From contig JBFMCR010000044.1 of the NCBI GenBank assembly GCA_040754425.1, positions 1-64,000 of the forward strand: a stretch of 64,000 bases of DNA, in the 5' to 3' direction. The stretch is from UBA6918 sp040754425 (GTDB taxonomy: Bacteria; Pseudomonadota; Gammaproteobacteria; Burkholderiales; Thiobacillaceae). Positions 16,621 through 25,552 of the stretch are shown here, in pieces. Position numbers and translations under genes: made by a program. Position 1 is the stretch's first letter. Each line of letters opens with the position of its first letter. The notes beneath the pieces are model-generated. The model saw only the letters and a list, made by a program, of their open reading frames with translations. It ran no database searches and was not told the DNA's origin.

Positions 16621-17895
16621 ATGAAGCGCCCCGCCCTGCTCCAAAACAACAAACTGGATTGGCTGATCCAGGTGGTCTACACCACCGTGCGCCTGTTCGG
16701 CAGGAACGGCCTGCAGAACCACGCGGCCGCCACCGCCTTCTACTTCATGCTGTCGGCCACGCCGCTGCTGCTGCTTTTGTCCTATGCCATGCAGTGGCTC
16801 GCCAGGCTGGCGGAAGACTTCGTGCCGGCCACCCTGCTGTTTGCCGCGCTCTACAGCCAGCTGCACCTGGAGGCGCTCACCGAAGCGGGCATCCTGCCAC
16901 GCCAGACCCAGCTTGCCGCCGGCGGCGTCGGCCTGCTCACTCTGCTGCTGTCGTCGCGCAAGCTGGTGCACGCCGTGGAAGGCGCGTTCAAGCTGATTTT
17001 TCCGCACGAGGCCGGGCGCAGGCTCGTCACCTCCTGGCTGATGCCGCTGGTCATCATCCCGGTCGCCTTCGGCCTGCTGGGGCTGGCCGGGCTGGCGCAG
17101 ACGGTGCTGGACTTCTTTGCCGGCATGGAGCAAATCGGCGCATGGCAGGCGGAAGTGCTGCAGGCGCTGAATGCCCTGTTCATGCTGCTCATCGTCTGGC
17201 TGCTGGTTTTTCTGTCCTACTGGCGCCTGCCGCGCGCCCGTCCGCCCGTGCGTCAGACCGCCCTCGTCGCGCTGCTGTCCGCGCTCAGCCTGTTCCTGCT
17301 GCTGGCGGTGTTCAGGCATTTTTTCCACGTGGAAAAATACCATTCGCTGTACGGCGCGCTGGGCGGCGCGGTGTTCGTGCTGATCGGCACCTACTTCGCC
17401 TGCATGGTGTTCTACCTGTGGGCGCAATGCCTGTTCGCCGTCACCCGCGTGGACATCGAGGCGCTGGAGAAGCTCTTCCTCGGCGGCAGCGGCGCCGGCG
17501 CCGGCAGGCTGGAGGAATTCGTGTTCGGCCGCGCCAACCGTCTGCTGGAAAAATACGGCCGCACCTATCGGCCCGGCGAAGTGCTGATCGAGGAAGGCGA
17601 CGACAGCCGGGAAGCCTTTTTCCTCTATGCAGGCAGCGCGGCCGCCTACAAGGACGTGAACGGCAGCGAGCGCCGGCTCGGCCCGCTCGAAGAAGGCCAG
17701 CTGTTCGGCGAAATGGCTTATCTTCTGAAGGAAAAACGCACCGCGACCGTGCGCGCGGAAAGCGAAGTGGTGGCGCTGGTGCTGCCGCCGGAAATGCTGG
17801 AGCAGCTCATGCGCCACTCCGCGCCGCTGTCACGCCGCATCATCGATACTTTGTGCCAGCGGCTGGAAAAGATGAACCTGGCAATGCAGGTTTGA
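16621..17895 (+). CDS. YihY/BrkB membrane protein fused to a cyclic-nucleotide-binding domain
   Basis: The protein has 424 residues from ATG 16621. Residues 1-285 match the YihY/BrkB family: several transmembrane helices (LMPLVIIPVAFGLLGLAGLA, ALFMLLIVWLLVFLSYW, GAVFVLIGTYFACMVFYLW) and the AATAFYFMLSATPLLL start. Residues 310-424 form a Crp-type cNMP-binding beta-barrel (YRPGEVLIEEGDDSREAFFL, FGEMAYLL, KRTATVRAE) without a DNA-binding helix-turn-helix. The FGExAxL-RTATV pattern is the usual phosphate-binding cassette. A membrane protein whose activity responds to a nucleotide or a related ligand is plausible. BrkB proteins are often misnamed ribonuclease BN. Confidence 0.88.
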   Translation: MKRPALLQNNKLDWLIQVVYTTVRLFGRNGLQNHAAATAFYFMLSATPLLLLLSYAMQWLARLAEDFVPATLLFAALYSQLHLEALTEAGILPRQTQLAAGGVGLLTLLLSSRKLVHAVEGAFKLIFPHEAGRRLVTSWLMPLVIIPVAFGLLGLAGLAQTVLDFFAGMEQIGAWQAEVLQALNALFMLLIVWLLVFLSYWRLPRARPPVRQTALVALLSALSLFLLLAVFRHFFHVEKYHSLYGALGGAVFVLIGTYFACMVFYLWAQCLFAVTRVDIEALEKLFLGGSGAGAGRLEEFVFGRANRLLEKYGRTYRPGEVLIEEGDDSREAFFLYAGSAAAYKDVNGSERRLGPLEEGQLFGEMAYLLKEKRTATVRAESEVVALVLPPEMLEQLMRHSAPLSRRIIDTLCQRLEKMNLAMQV

Positions 17896-17950
17896 GCCGA
17901 AGCATGCACCACACCCCGTCTGCACGTTCCGCGCCGGGTTCAAGCCGGCT

Positions 17951-18214
17951 TCAAATCAGCTTGCGGATGCGTTCGTAGCCCTTGAGCAGTTCGTCCGCCA
18001 GCAGGCGGGCGGCGGCCTCGATGTTCCCGCTGCTTTCGCTGGCGGCCTTTTTCACTTCGGCGAACTTGGTCTGGACTTCGGCCCACTTGCTTTCCAGCTT
18101 TTCCCATTCGTCGCGCGCATCGGCCTTGGCCAGGTGCATCTTCACGCGCAGTTCGTCGCGCTGCTGGATCACGGCGTCCTCGAGTTTTTTCAGTTCTTCG
18201 CGCAGTTCTGCCAT
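17951..18214 (-). CDS. Small coiled-coil protein, Sll1863-like
   Basis: This 87-residue, highly charged protein (MAELREELKKLEDAVIQQRD, KADARDEWEKLESKWAEVQ) is predicted to be one long coiled coil with no signal peptide or membrane segment. Proteins of this look are annotated as Sll1863-family stress-response proteins; the role is unproven. AGGAGG precedes ATG 18214 by 6 nt. An inverted repeat lies 26-44 nt upstream and may control it. Confidence 0.7.
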   Translation of the reverse strand: MAELREELKKLEDAVIQQRDELRVKMHLAKADARDEWEKLESKWAEVQTKFAEVKKAASESSGNIEAAARLLADELLKGYERIRKLI

Positions 18215-18239
18215 TTTGTCCTCCTGTTTGAAAATGACA

Positions 18240-18258
18240 TCCTAATACAAGATTAGGA
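18240..18258. promoter_or_regulatory. Palindrome upstream of the coiled-coil gene
   Basis: TCCTAAT-ACAAG-ATTAGGA is a perfect 7-bp inverted repeat with a 5-bp spacer, without a T-run. Its size and position suggest a dimeric repressor site rather than a terminator. Confidence 0.45.
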
Positions 18259-18288
18259 CAGTGTTTCGCATTGGCGAGCGCCTGCAAA

Positions 18289-18316
18289 GAAAAAGCCGCC
18301 CTTTGGCGGCTTTTTC
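18289..18316. terminator. Rho-independent terminator, bidirectional
   Basis: AAAAAGCCGCC-CTTT-GGCGGCTTTTT: a GC-rich stem with A- and T-runs on both sides, located about 20 nt after the efp stop. In minus orientation it ends efp; it also isolates the small coiled-coil gene. Confidence 0.88.
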
Positions 18317-18335
18317 TTTGCACAACCTCAGGCGC

Positions 18336-18896
18336 TCAGGAAACGCGGCGCTTGAATTCGTCGGTGCGGGTGTCGATCTCGATCTTGTCGCCGATGTCGA
18401 CGAATGCCGCCACCTGGATTTCGAAGTCGGTGGGCTTGATGCGTGCGGGCTTCATCACCTTGCCGGAAGTGTCGCCGCGCACGGCGGGCTCGGTATAGGC
18501 GACTTCGCGCACGATGGTGGTGGGCAGTTCCACCGAAATGGCCTTGTCGTTGTAGAACACCACTTCCACCGGCATGCCGTCTTCCAGATACTTGAGCGCG
18601 TCGGTCATGTTCTCGCCGTCGACTTCGTACTGGTTGTACTCGGCATCCATGAAGACGTAGGCCGGGTCGGCGAAGTAGGAATAGGTGCATTCCTTGCGGT
18701 CGAGCACGACCACGTCGAACTTGTCGTCGGCGCGGTATACGGATTCCATGCCTGCGCCGGTCAGCAGGTTCTTCAACTTGAGTTTGACCACGGCTGCGTT
18801 GCGGCCAGACTTGTTGTATTCGGCCTTCTGCACCACCATGGCATCAGCGCCGATCATTACCACGTTGCCGGCGCGGAGTTCCTGGGCGGTTTTCAT
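18336..18896 (-). CDS. efp: Elongation factor P
   Basis: The 186-residue protein rescues ribosomes stalled at polyproline. It has the three-domain EF-P order: KOW-like N domain (MKTAQELRAGNVVMI), central OB domain (YRADDKFDVVVLDRKECTYS) and C-terminal OB domain ending DTRTDEFKRRVS. The tip of the first domain reads YNKSGRNAAVV with arginine at position 32, the residue that EarP rhamnosylates, instead of the lysine of the EpmAB system. The start at ATG 18896 fits the family length; the frame is open upstream but reads antisense-like sequence of earP. The gene lies 59 nt after earP on the same strand, which supports the Arg-rhamnosyl pathway. Confidence 0.97.
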   Translation of the reverse strand: MKTAQELRAGNVVMIGADAMVVQKAEYNKSGRNAAVVKLKLKNLLTGAGMESVYRADDKFDVVVLDRKECTYSYFADPAYVFMDAEYNQYEVDGENMTDALKYLEDGMPVEVVFYNDKAISVELPTTIVREVAYTEPAVRGDTSGKVMKPARIKPTDFEIQVAAFVDIGDKIEIDTRTDEFKRRVS

Positions 18897-18955
18897 CGTT
18901 GCATTCCTGTAAAAATTGGGTTGAAACGCTTGCAAGCGTTTGAAAAAACGCGGGA

Positions 18956-20089
18956 TTATACCTTGGATAAGGCAAATTCCACAAGCTTGTCCACAAGATT
19001 GGGCCAGGCTTGCAGTTTTCCAGCCCAGGCACGGGCATGCTGCCGGTACGCCGGCAAATGCGCCAGCCACTGCGCCCAGACACCGGGTCGGCTTTCGCCC
19101 GCGTTCCACACCCGCCAGGCCTCGCGCAGCGCCGTCTCGGCCGGGGGCGGCAATCCCGTCGCATAGCGGCCGAGAAAGGCCTCGATCTTGGGCCATTGCG
19201 CCCCGCCCTCCTGCACATAGGCCTGCCACACCAGCGGGCAGCCGGCATGCTGGGCGCGGATGAAGGAATCCTCGCCGCGCACGAAATTAACGTCGCAGGC
19301 CCACAAGAGCCGGTCGTAGCGCTCCTGAGGCATGAAGGGCAACACCTGCACGGTCAGATCACCCTCGCTGCGGCTTTCTCCCGCCTCGAGCGCCGCTGCC
19401 CCCATGCCGGCCGCCACCTCCCCCAAAGACTTGCCCTCGCATGCCAGCAGCCGCACGGGCCGACCGGCGTGTTTCAAGGCCTCGATGAGGCCGGGAATGG
19501 CCGGGTTGTCGTAGGCGAAAAGCGAAAGCTTCAGCGCCGCGTCATCCGCCAGGCCCCATTCCGACCAGAACGCCTGCCGCGCCGCTGCGTCCGCCCGAAA
19601 CGCCGCCAGCGCCTTCAGTTCGGCCGGACTGCCCGGCAGTCCGCCGGTGCCGGGGCCGATACCGGGGATGAAGAAGTACTGTGTCAGCGCCAGGCGAGGA
19701 TGCGGCGAACTCAGTTCGTGATGCTCCGCCACCCAGGCTTCGGCGCTAAAGTATTCGAGGTTGATCCATACCGGCCTGGGCCTGCGTGCCGCCATCGCCT
19801 GCAGGAAGCTTTCCGGCACGCGGCAGGCGAAGGCTTCCACCACCACGTCATTGGGCCGCACCGCCGGCATGGGCTGCGACCAGCGCCGGATTTCCACCCC
19901 CGCCACCGTCTGCTCGTCCCGTGCGGCATCGACATCGGGGCAGATGCGGTGGAAAGTGTCGAGAGCGTCCACCCACAGCCGCACCGCCTGCCCATGCTCG
20001 TGCACGAGCTGGCGCGCCACGCGCCAGCAGATGCCGATGTCGCCGAAATTGTCGACCACGGTGCAGAAAATGTCCCAGGCCAGCTTCAT
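18956..20089 (-). CDS. earP: EF-P arginine-32 rhamnosyltransferase
   Basis: The 377-residue GT-B enzyme transfers rhamnose from dTDP-rhamnose to EF-P Arg32. The N-terminus MKLAWDIFCTVVDNFGDIG contains the conserved Asp13 and Asp17. The C-terminal nucleotide-sugar site is visible as FVRGEDSFIRAQHAGCPLVW. Length and motif order match EarP (DUF2331). Located directly upstream of efp with no other gene between, as in other beta- and gammaproteobacteria with this system. Confidence 0.95.
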   Translation of the reverse strand: MKLAWDIFCTVVDNFGDIGICWRVARQLVHEHGQAVRLWVDALDTFHRICPDVDAARDEQTVAGVEIRRWSQPMPAVRPNDVVVEAFACRVPESFLQAMAARRPRPVWINLEYFSAEAWVAEHHELSSPHPRLALTQYFFIPGIGPGTGGLPGSPAELKALAAFRADAAARQAFWSEWGLADDAALKLSLFAYDNPAIPGLIEALKHAGRPVRLLACEGKSLGEVAAGMGAAALEAGESRSEGDLTVQVLPFMPQERYDRLLWACDVNFVRGEDSFIRAQHAGCPLVWQAYVQEGGAQWPKIEAFLGRYATGLPPPAETALREAWRVWNAGESRPGVWAQWLAHLPAYRQHARAWAGKLQAWPNLVDKLVEFALSKV

Positions 20090-20391
20090 GCGGACATTCT
20101 ACCGCCGCCGACAAAGCGGCTGCGGTGCGCCAAGCTGTCTCCTGCAAACGGCCAATGTGGCATGAGCGGAACACCGCTTGCATTTGCGCCTGTTTTTTGC
20201 CAAAAACCACTTGTCAAGCTTTTATTTCAGGAGTAGAACGTCTAGGAGTTTGATATCAAGCGCATGTTTTTGCGGCCCTTTTTGCCACAAAGCTGCCGGT
20301 CTCAAACCCGAAGTTCGCTGTGTGCAGTCACCATTAGGTCACTCACAATAAGCGGTTTACATTTGTTAGCGCCAAAGGCAGAGGAGTTTCG
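20090..20391 (+). promoter_or_regulatory. Cold-shock gene promoter and long leader
   Basis: This is the 302-bp space between divergent earP and the cold-shock gene. A possible plus-strand promoter is TTGTCA (20211-20216), 17 bp, TAGAAC (20234-20239). It would leave an untranslated leader of about 145 nt. Long structured leaders are typical of cspA-type mRNAs. No other gene is apparent here. Confidence 0.45.
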
Positions 20392-20595
20392 ATGGCAACG
20401 GGTACCGTCAAGTGGTTCAGCGATTCCAAGGGGTTTGGTTTCATCACCCCGGATGACGGTGGGGAAGATGTTTTCGCGCATTTTTCCGCCATTAACATGA
20501 ACGGCTTCAAGACCTTGAAGGAAGGCCAAAAAGTTTCCTTTGAAGTCAGCCAGGGTCCAAAAGGCAAACAGGCTTCCAATATCCAGGCAGTCTGA
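20392..20595 (+). CDS. Cold-shock protein (CspA family)
   Basis: The 67-residue single CSD domain has RNP1-like KGFGFI and RNP2-like DVFAHF, and starts MATGTVKWFSDSKGFGF, the standard cold-shock family signature. It binds single-stranded nucleic acid and acts as an RNA chaperone. It is monocistronic: its own terminator follows 25 nt after the stop. Which Csp paralogue it is cannot be told from sequence alone. Confidence 0.97.
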   Translation: MATGTVKWFSDSKGFGFITPDDGGEDVFAHFSAINMNGFKTLKEGQKVSFEVSQGPKGKQASNIQAV

Positions 20596-20618
20596 GTTCC
20601 AGGTTCCAGCCCATTGAA

Positions 20619-20654
20619 AACCCCGCCACCTGCACGAAGTGGCGGGGTTTTTTA
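20619..20654 (+). terminator. Rho-independent terminator of the cold-shock gene
   Basis: ACCCCGCCAC-ctgcacgaa-GTGGCGGGGTTTTTT: a stem of about 10 bp rich in GC, followed by six T. Confidence 0.92.
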
Positions 20655-20717
20655 TCGCTGCACGGAAAACAACGGGGCAGGCATTGCCGGTACCGGGGCC
20701 GGTGCCAGGCGCATTGC

Positions 20718-21428
20718 CTATTCCCCAAGCAAGCTCCTGATCCCCATCCCCACCCCGATCGCGACACCGCCCACCGCTCCCACGGCCGCGGCCTTGGCGA
20801 GCGTGATGGCCAGCTGTTTGTTCAGTTCACCCACGATGGCGCGGGTCACTTCGGCGGAGGTGGCGCCGCCGCTCTTCTTGCCGATGTTGCGCAGGTGGAT
20901 GTCGGGCAGTTTCAGGTCCATGAGGCCGTTGTAGTTGACCTTGGCGTTGCGGATGACCAGCGACTCGATGACCATTTTCGTTTCCGCTTTCTTATCTTCC
21001 TTCGGCGCCTTGCTGCCGGCGCCGACATAACGCTGCACGTTGCGCTGGATGGCGTCGAAATTGGTGACGCCCTTGTCGTTCTTTTCGTAGGAAATGTAGG
21101 GCGCGTCGACATGTATCTTGTGGATCAGCACCACGTCCCTGGTCAGGCTGGCGGGTTCGAGCGCCAACTCGATCCGCCCGGCCTTGAGCGCATGCGGAGA
21201 CTTGAAGCCTTTCGGGTTGCCCAGCGCCAGCCCGGACAGCACGCCCTTGCCGTCGGTGGGCGACAGGTCGACACTGCCGACCGTGACCGTCGCCTGGGTC
21301 ATTTCGCTGCCGTATTTCTCGATGGCCGTCTTGACCAGGGCATTGAGCGGGTTGGCGAGCCAGACGTAAAGCACGACCGCGGCTACGAGAAGAATGAATG
21401 CGAGGAAAACGATTTGCAGTTTTTTCAT
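20718..21428 (-). CDS. AsmA-like membrane-anchored protein
   Basis: The 236-residue protein has an N-terminal anchor (IVFLAFILLVAAVVLYVWL), then AsmA-type beta-rich sequence: VTVGSVDLSPTDGKGVLSGL, GNPKGFKSPHAL, LIHKIHVDAPYISYEKN, NFDAIQRNVQRYVG. It ends in a glycine-rich AAAVGAVGGVAIGVGMGIRS, possibly a second hydrophobic hairpin. Much shorter than AsmA itself, like the short YdbH/AsmA-domain proteins of betaproteobacteria. A role in envelope biogenesis is inferred from the family. Confidence 0.75.
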   Translation of the reverse strand: MKKLQIVFLAFILLVAAVVLYVWLANPLNALVKTAIEKYGSEMTQATVTVGSVDLSPTDGKGVLSGLALGNPKGFKSPHALKAGRIELALEPASLTRDVVLIHKIHVDAPYISYEKNDKGVTNFDAIQRNVQRYVGAGSKAPKEDKKAETKMVIESLVIRNAKVNYNGLMDLKLPDIHLRNIGKKSGGATSAEVTRAIVGELNKQLAITLAKAAAVGAVGGVAIGVGMGIRSLLGE

Positions 21429-21512
21429 GGGTATTTTCGCCTTGACTGGCGCCAGTCCAATCGAATCACCGGGCAGGAAATCCGGAGTTCCTGCGCGCGA
21501 GGCCGTTTTCCG

Positions 21513-22157
21513 TCAGACGCGGCGTGCGCTCATCAGAAACACCGGATAGTCCCGCGTTCCGGTTTCCTGTTCCTTGACGATGCTGAACACGGTGCGGAAA
21601 CGCACGTCGTCGAAACCGGCGTTTGCCGCGCGCCGGCCCAGATCGCTCCGATCGAAGCCGTGATGCACGTCGACTTCCGGCCCGTGAAACGAGCCGTCTT
21701 CCTTGTCCAGGTCGGCGATGCATAGAGTGCCGCCAGGATTCAGCAGGTCGTGGAAGATGCGCAGGATTTGGTCGGTGTCGGGAACATGGTGCAGGGTCAT
21801 CGACGTGTAGATCAGGTCGAAGCGCTGCGCCGGCAGCGGGTCGGCGAGCAGGTCCAGCTTCAGGGTCGCCATGTTGCGCACGCCCTGTTCGGCAATCTTT
21901 TTGGCCGCCACTTCCAGCATGCCGCCCGAACTGTCGGCCAGCAGGATGCTGCCAAGCTCGTCCTTGAGCGGAAACGAAAGCAGCCCCGTGCCGCTGCCGT
22001 AATCGAGCGCGCTCATGTGCGGGCCCAGGGCAACGGCCTGGCGGATGGCCTGCGCGAGTTTTTCCCCGCGTTCGCGGAAGGCCGGGTTTTCGTCCCATTT
22101 GAGGGCATGGGCGTCGAAATGCGCGGCGCCGAGACGGGTGGTTTTGGTGTTGTCCAT
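21513..22157 (-). CDS. SAM-dependent class I methyltransferase
   Basis: The 214-residue protein has motif I LDYGSGTGLLSFPL, the acidic loop ILLADSSGGMLEVAAKK, and the post-motif LIYTSMTLHHVPDTDQILR with LNPGGTLCIADL. It is a small-molecule-type methyltransferase of the UbiE/UbiG fold; the substrate is unknown. ATG 22157 (MDNTKTTRLG) fits the fold start. It lies 20 nt after icd on the same strand, so it is probably co-transcribed. Confidence 0.85.
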   Translation of the reverse strand: MDNTKTTRLGAAHFDAHALKWDENPAFRERGEKLAQAIRQAVALGPHMSALDYGSGTGLLSFPLKDELGSILLADSSGGMLEVAAKKIAEQGVRNMATLKLDLLADPLPAQRFDLIYTSMTLHHVPDTDQILRIFHDLLNPGGTLCIADLDKEDGSFHGPEVDVHHGFDRSDLGRRAANAGFDDVRFRTVFSIVKEQETGTRDYPVFLMSARRV

Positions 22158-22177
22158 GATGCGGCGGAATGGATTCC

Positions 22178-23419
<1,242 letters not shown>

Positions 23420-23456
23420 GGTGTCGGGTAAAATCGGGTTTTGCGAAATCTGCGTC

Positions 23457-23999
23457 GTGGCCAAAATCATCCTGTTCAACAAGCCTTACGGCGTGCTTTC
23501 CCAGTTCACCCCCGAGGGGCGCTGGCAGGGATTGAAGGACTTCATTCCCGTCCCGGGCGTCTATGCCGCCGGGCGGCTGGATGCGGACAGCGAAGGACTG
23601 CTGATTTTAACCGATGACGGCGCGCTGCAGAAACGCATCGCCGATCCGCAGCACAAGCTGGCCAAGACCTACTGGGTGCAGGTGGAAGGCGAAGCGGACG
23701 AGGCCGCGCTGGAAAAGCTCCGGCGCGGCGTGGACCTGGGCGATTTCGTCACCCGCCCGGCAAGGGTCCGGCGCATGGACGAACCCTCCGGGCTGTGGCC
23801 GCGCACCCCGCCCATCCGGTTCCGCAAAGCCATTCCGACAAGCTGGCTGGAACTGACGATCACGGAAGGCAAGAACCGCCAGGTACGGCGCATGACGGCA
23901 AAGGTGGGCTACCCCACCCTGCGGCTGATCCGCGCGGCCATCGGGGAATGGAACCTGGACAAGCTGCAACCGGGTGAATGGAAGGAATTGAATGTCTGA
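23457..23999 (+). CDS. rluE: 23S rRNA pseudouridine(2457) synthase
   Basis: The 180-residue RsuA/RluB/E/F-family enzyme has no S4 domain, as in RluE. The catalytic motif is GRLDADSEGLLILTDDG; other landmarks are FNKPYGVLSQF and EGKNRQVRRMTAKVG. I chose GTG 23457 (MAKIILFNKPYG), which begins at the conserved edge; an in-frame upstream start would overlap the icd start region. Its stop overlaps the nudJ start by 8 bp. Confidence 0.93.
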   Translation: MAKIILFNKPYGVLSQFTPEGRWQGLKDFIPVPGVYAAGRLDADSEGLLILTDDGALQKRIADPQHKLAKTYWVQVEGEADEAALEKLRRGVDLGDFVTRPARVRRMDEPSGLWPRTPPIRFRKAIPTSWLELTITEGKNRQVRRMTAKVGYPTLRLIRAAIGEWNLDKLQPGEWKELNV

Positions 24000-24441
24000 A
24001 ATCTGGAAACCCAATGTCGTCGTCGCCGCCATCTGCGAGCGCGACGGCAAGTTCCTGCTGGTGGAAGAAGAGACCGCGGAAGGTCTGCGCCTCAACCAGC
24101 CGGCCGGACATTGGGAACGCAACGAAACCCTGTTGCAGGCCGTGGTGCGCGAGGCCATGGAAGAAACCGCGCACGTGGTCGAGCCCGAGGCCCTGCTGGG
24201 CGCCTACACCACCTACAACCCGGCGCGCGACATCACCTACCTGCGCTTCGCCTACGTCTGTCGGGTGACGGGCTTCGAGCCGAACTACCAGCTCGACGAC
24301 GGCATCGTGCGCGCGGTGTGGCTGACGCCGGACGAAGTCGCCGCCAGCCCCATCCGCCACCGCAGCGCGCTGGTGATGCGCTGCATCCATGATTACCTCT
24401 CAGGGCGGCGCTTCCCGCTCGATTTCGTGACCCACTCATGA
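23992..24441 (+). CDS. nudJ: Nudix phosphatase NudJ
   Basis: The 149-residue protein carries a Nudix box (GHWERNETLLQAVVREAMEE) in which the usual Gly near the end is Ala (EETA). The flanking PNVVVAAICERDGKFLLVEE and GLRLNQPAGH are NudJ-like. NudJ hydrolyses thiamin pyrophosphate precursors and nucleoside di/triphosphates. It overlaps rluE by 8 bp and mnmA by 4 bp (ATGA), forming a compact unit like the E. coli rluE-nudJ-mnmA order. Confidence 0.93.
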   Translation: MSEIWKPNVVVAAICERDGKFLLVEEETAEGLRLNQPAGHWERNETLLQAVVREAMEETAHVVEPEALLGAYTTYNPARDITYLRFAYVCRVTGFEPNYQLDDGIVRAVWLTPDEVAASPIRHRSALVMRCIHDYLSGRRFPLDFVTHS

Positions 24442-25520
24442 AAAAGCGCGTGGTCGTCGGCCTGTCCGGCGGCGTCGATTCCTCCGTTGCCGCATATCTC
24501 CTCAAGCAGCAGGGCCATGACGTGCTCGGCGTGTTCATGAAGAACTGGGAGGACGAGGACGACGAGCACTGCCCGGCCAGGCAGGATTTCTTCGACGTGC
24601 TCGCCGTCGCGGACGTATTGGGCATCGAGGTCGAGGCCGTCAACTTCGCCGCCGAGTACAGGGAACGCGTGTTCGGCTATTTCCTCGCCGAGTATTCGGC
24701 CGGGCGCACGCCCAACCCGGACGTGCTGTGCAATGCCGAGATCAAGTTCAAGGCCTTTCTCGACGACGCCATCAAGCGCGGCGCCGACTTCATCGCCACC
24801 GGCCACTACGCCGGCAAGGGACAAGATGCGGCGGGACGCGCCACGCTCCTGCGCGCGGCCGACCTCAACAAGGACCAGAGCTATTTCCTTTATCGCCTGA
24901 ACCAGGCCCAGCTCTCCCCCGCCCTGTTTCCGCTTGCGCACATGCAAAAGCCGGAAGTGAGAAAACTCGCGGAACGGATCGGCCTGCCGAATTTCGCCAA
25001 GAAGGACAGCACCGGCATCTGCTTCATCGGCGAGCGCCCCTTCCGCGAGTTTCTCGAACGCTATCTGCCGAAACGGCCTGGGCTGATGAAAACCCCGGAA
25101 GGAAAAGTTATCGGCGAGCACCAGGGCCTCGCCTACTACACCATCGGACAAAGGCAGGGCCTCATGATCGGCGGGCAGAAGGGTTTCGGCGATGAACCCT
25201 GGTTCGTGGCGGGCAAGGACATGGCCGGCAACACCTTGATCGTGGTGCAGGGCCACGACCACCCGCTGCTGCAAAGCCCCTCGCTCACTGCAGGACAACT
25301 TTCCTGGATTGCCGAAACCGCGCCCGATCCCGACAAGGCCTACACCGCCAAAACCCGCTACCGCCAGCAGGATGCGCCCTGCCGCATCGCCTGGCTCGAA
25401 GACGGCAGCATGCGGGTAGATTTCGACACCCCGCAATGGGCGGCCACGCCCGGCCAGTCCGTGGTGCTGTATGACGGCGAGGTCTGCCTGGGCGGCGGAA
25501 TCATCCTCCAAACACAGTAA
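24438..25520 (+). CDS. mnmA: tRNA-specific 2-thiouridylase
   Basis: The 360-residue enzyme makes s2U34 in tRNA-Lys/Glu/Gln, taking sulfur relayed by the Tus system. The PP-loop SGGVDSS is at residues 10-16. The two catalytic cysteines are Cys98 (VLCNAEIKF) and Cys195 (GICFIGERPF). FATGHYA-like FIATGHYAG and GLAYYTIGQRQGL are also present. Full length, ATG overlapping the nudJ stop. Confidence 0.97.
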   Translation: MKKRVVVGLSGGVDSSVAAYLLKQQGHDVLGVFMKNWEDEDDEHCPARQDFFDVLAVADVLGIEVEAVNFAAEYRERVFGYFLAEYSAGRTPNPDVLCNAEIKFKAFLDDAIKRGADFIATGHYAGKGQDAAGRATLLRAADLNKDQSYFLYRLNQAQLSPALFPLAHMQKPEVRKLAERIGLPNFAKKDSTGICFIGERPFREFLERYLPKRPGLMKTPEGKVIGEHQGLAYYTIGQRQGLMIGGQKGFGDEPWFVAGKDMAGNTLIVVQGHDHPLLQSPSLTAGQLSWIAETAPDPDKAYTAKTRYRQQDAPCRIAWLEDGSMRVDFDTPQWAATPGQSVVLYDGEVCLGGGIILQTQ

Positions 25521-25552
25521 AATCGCCTTATTCGATTCATTCCGGCAGCACC

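Noticed and set aside
18336..19229. Upstream in-frame extension of efp to 297 codons
   Set aside because: The extra 111 codons lie antisense-like within earP, and EF-P is 186 residues from ATG 18896.
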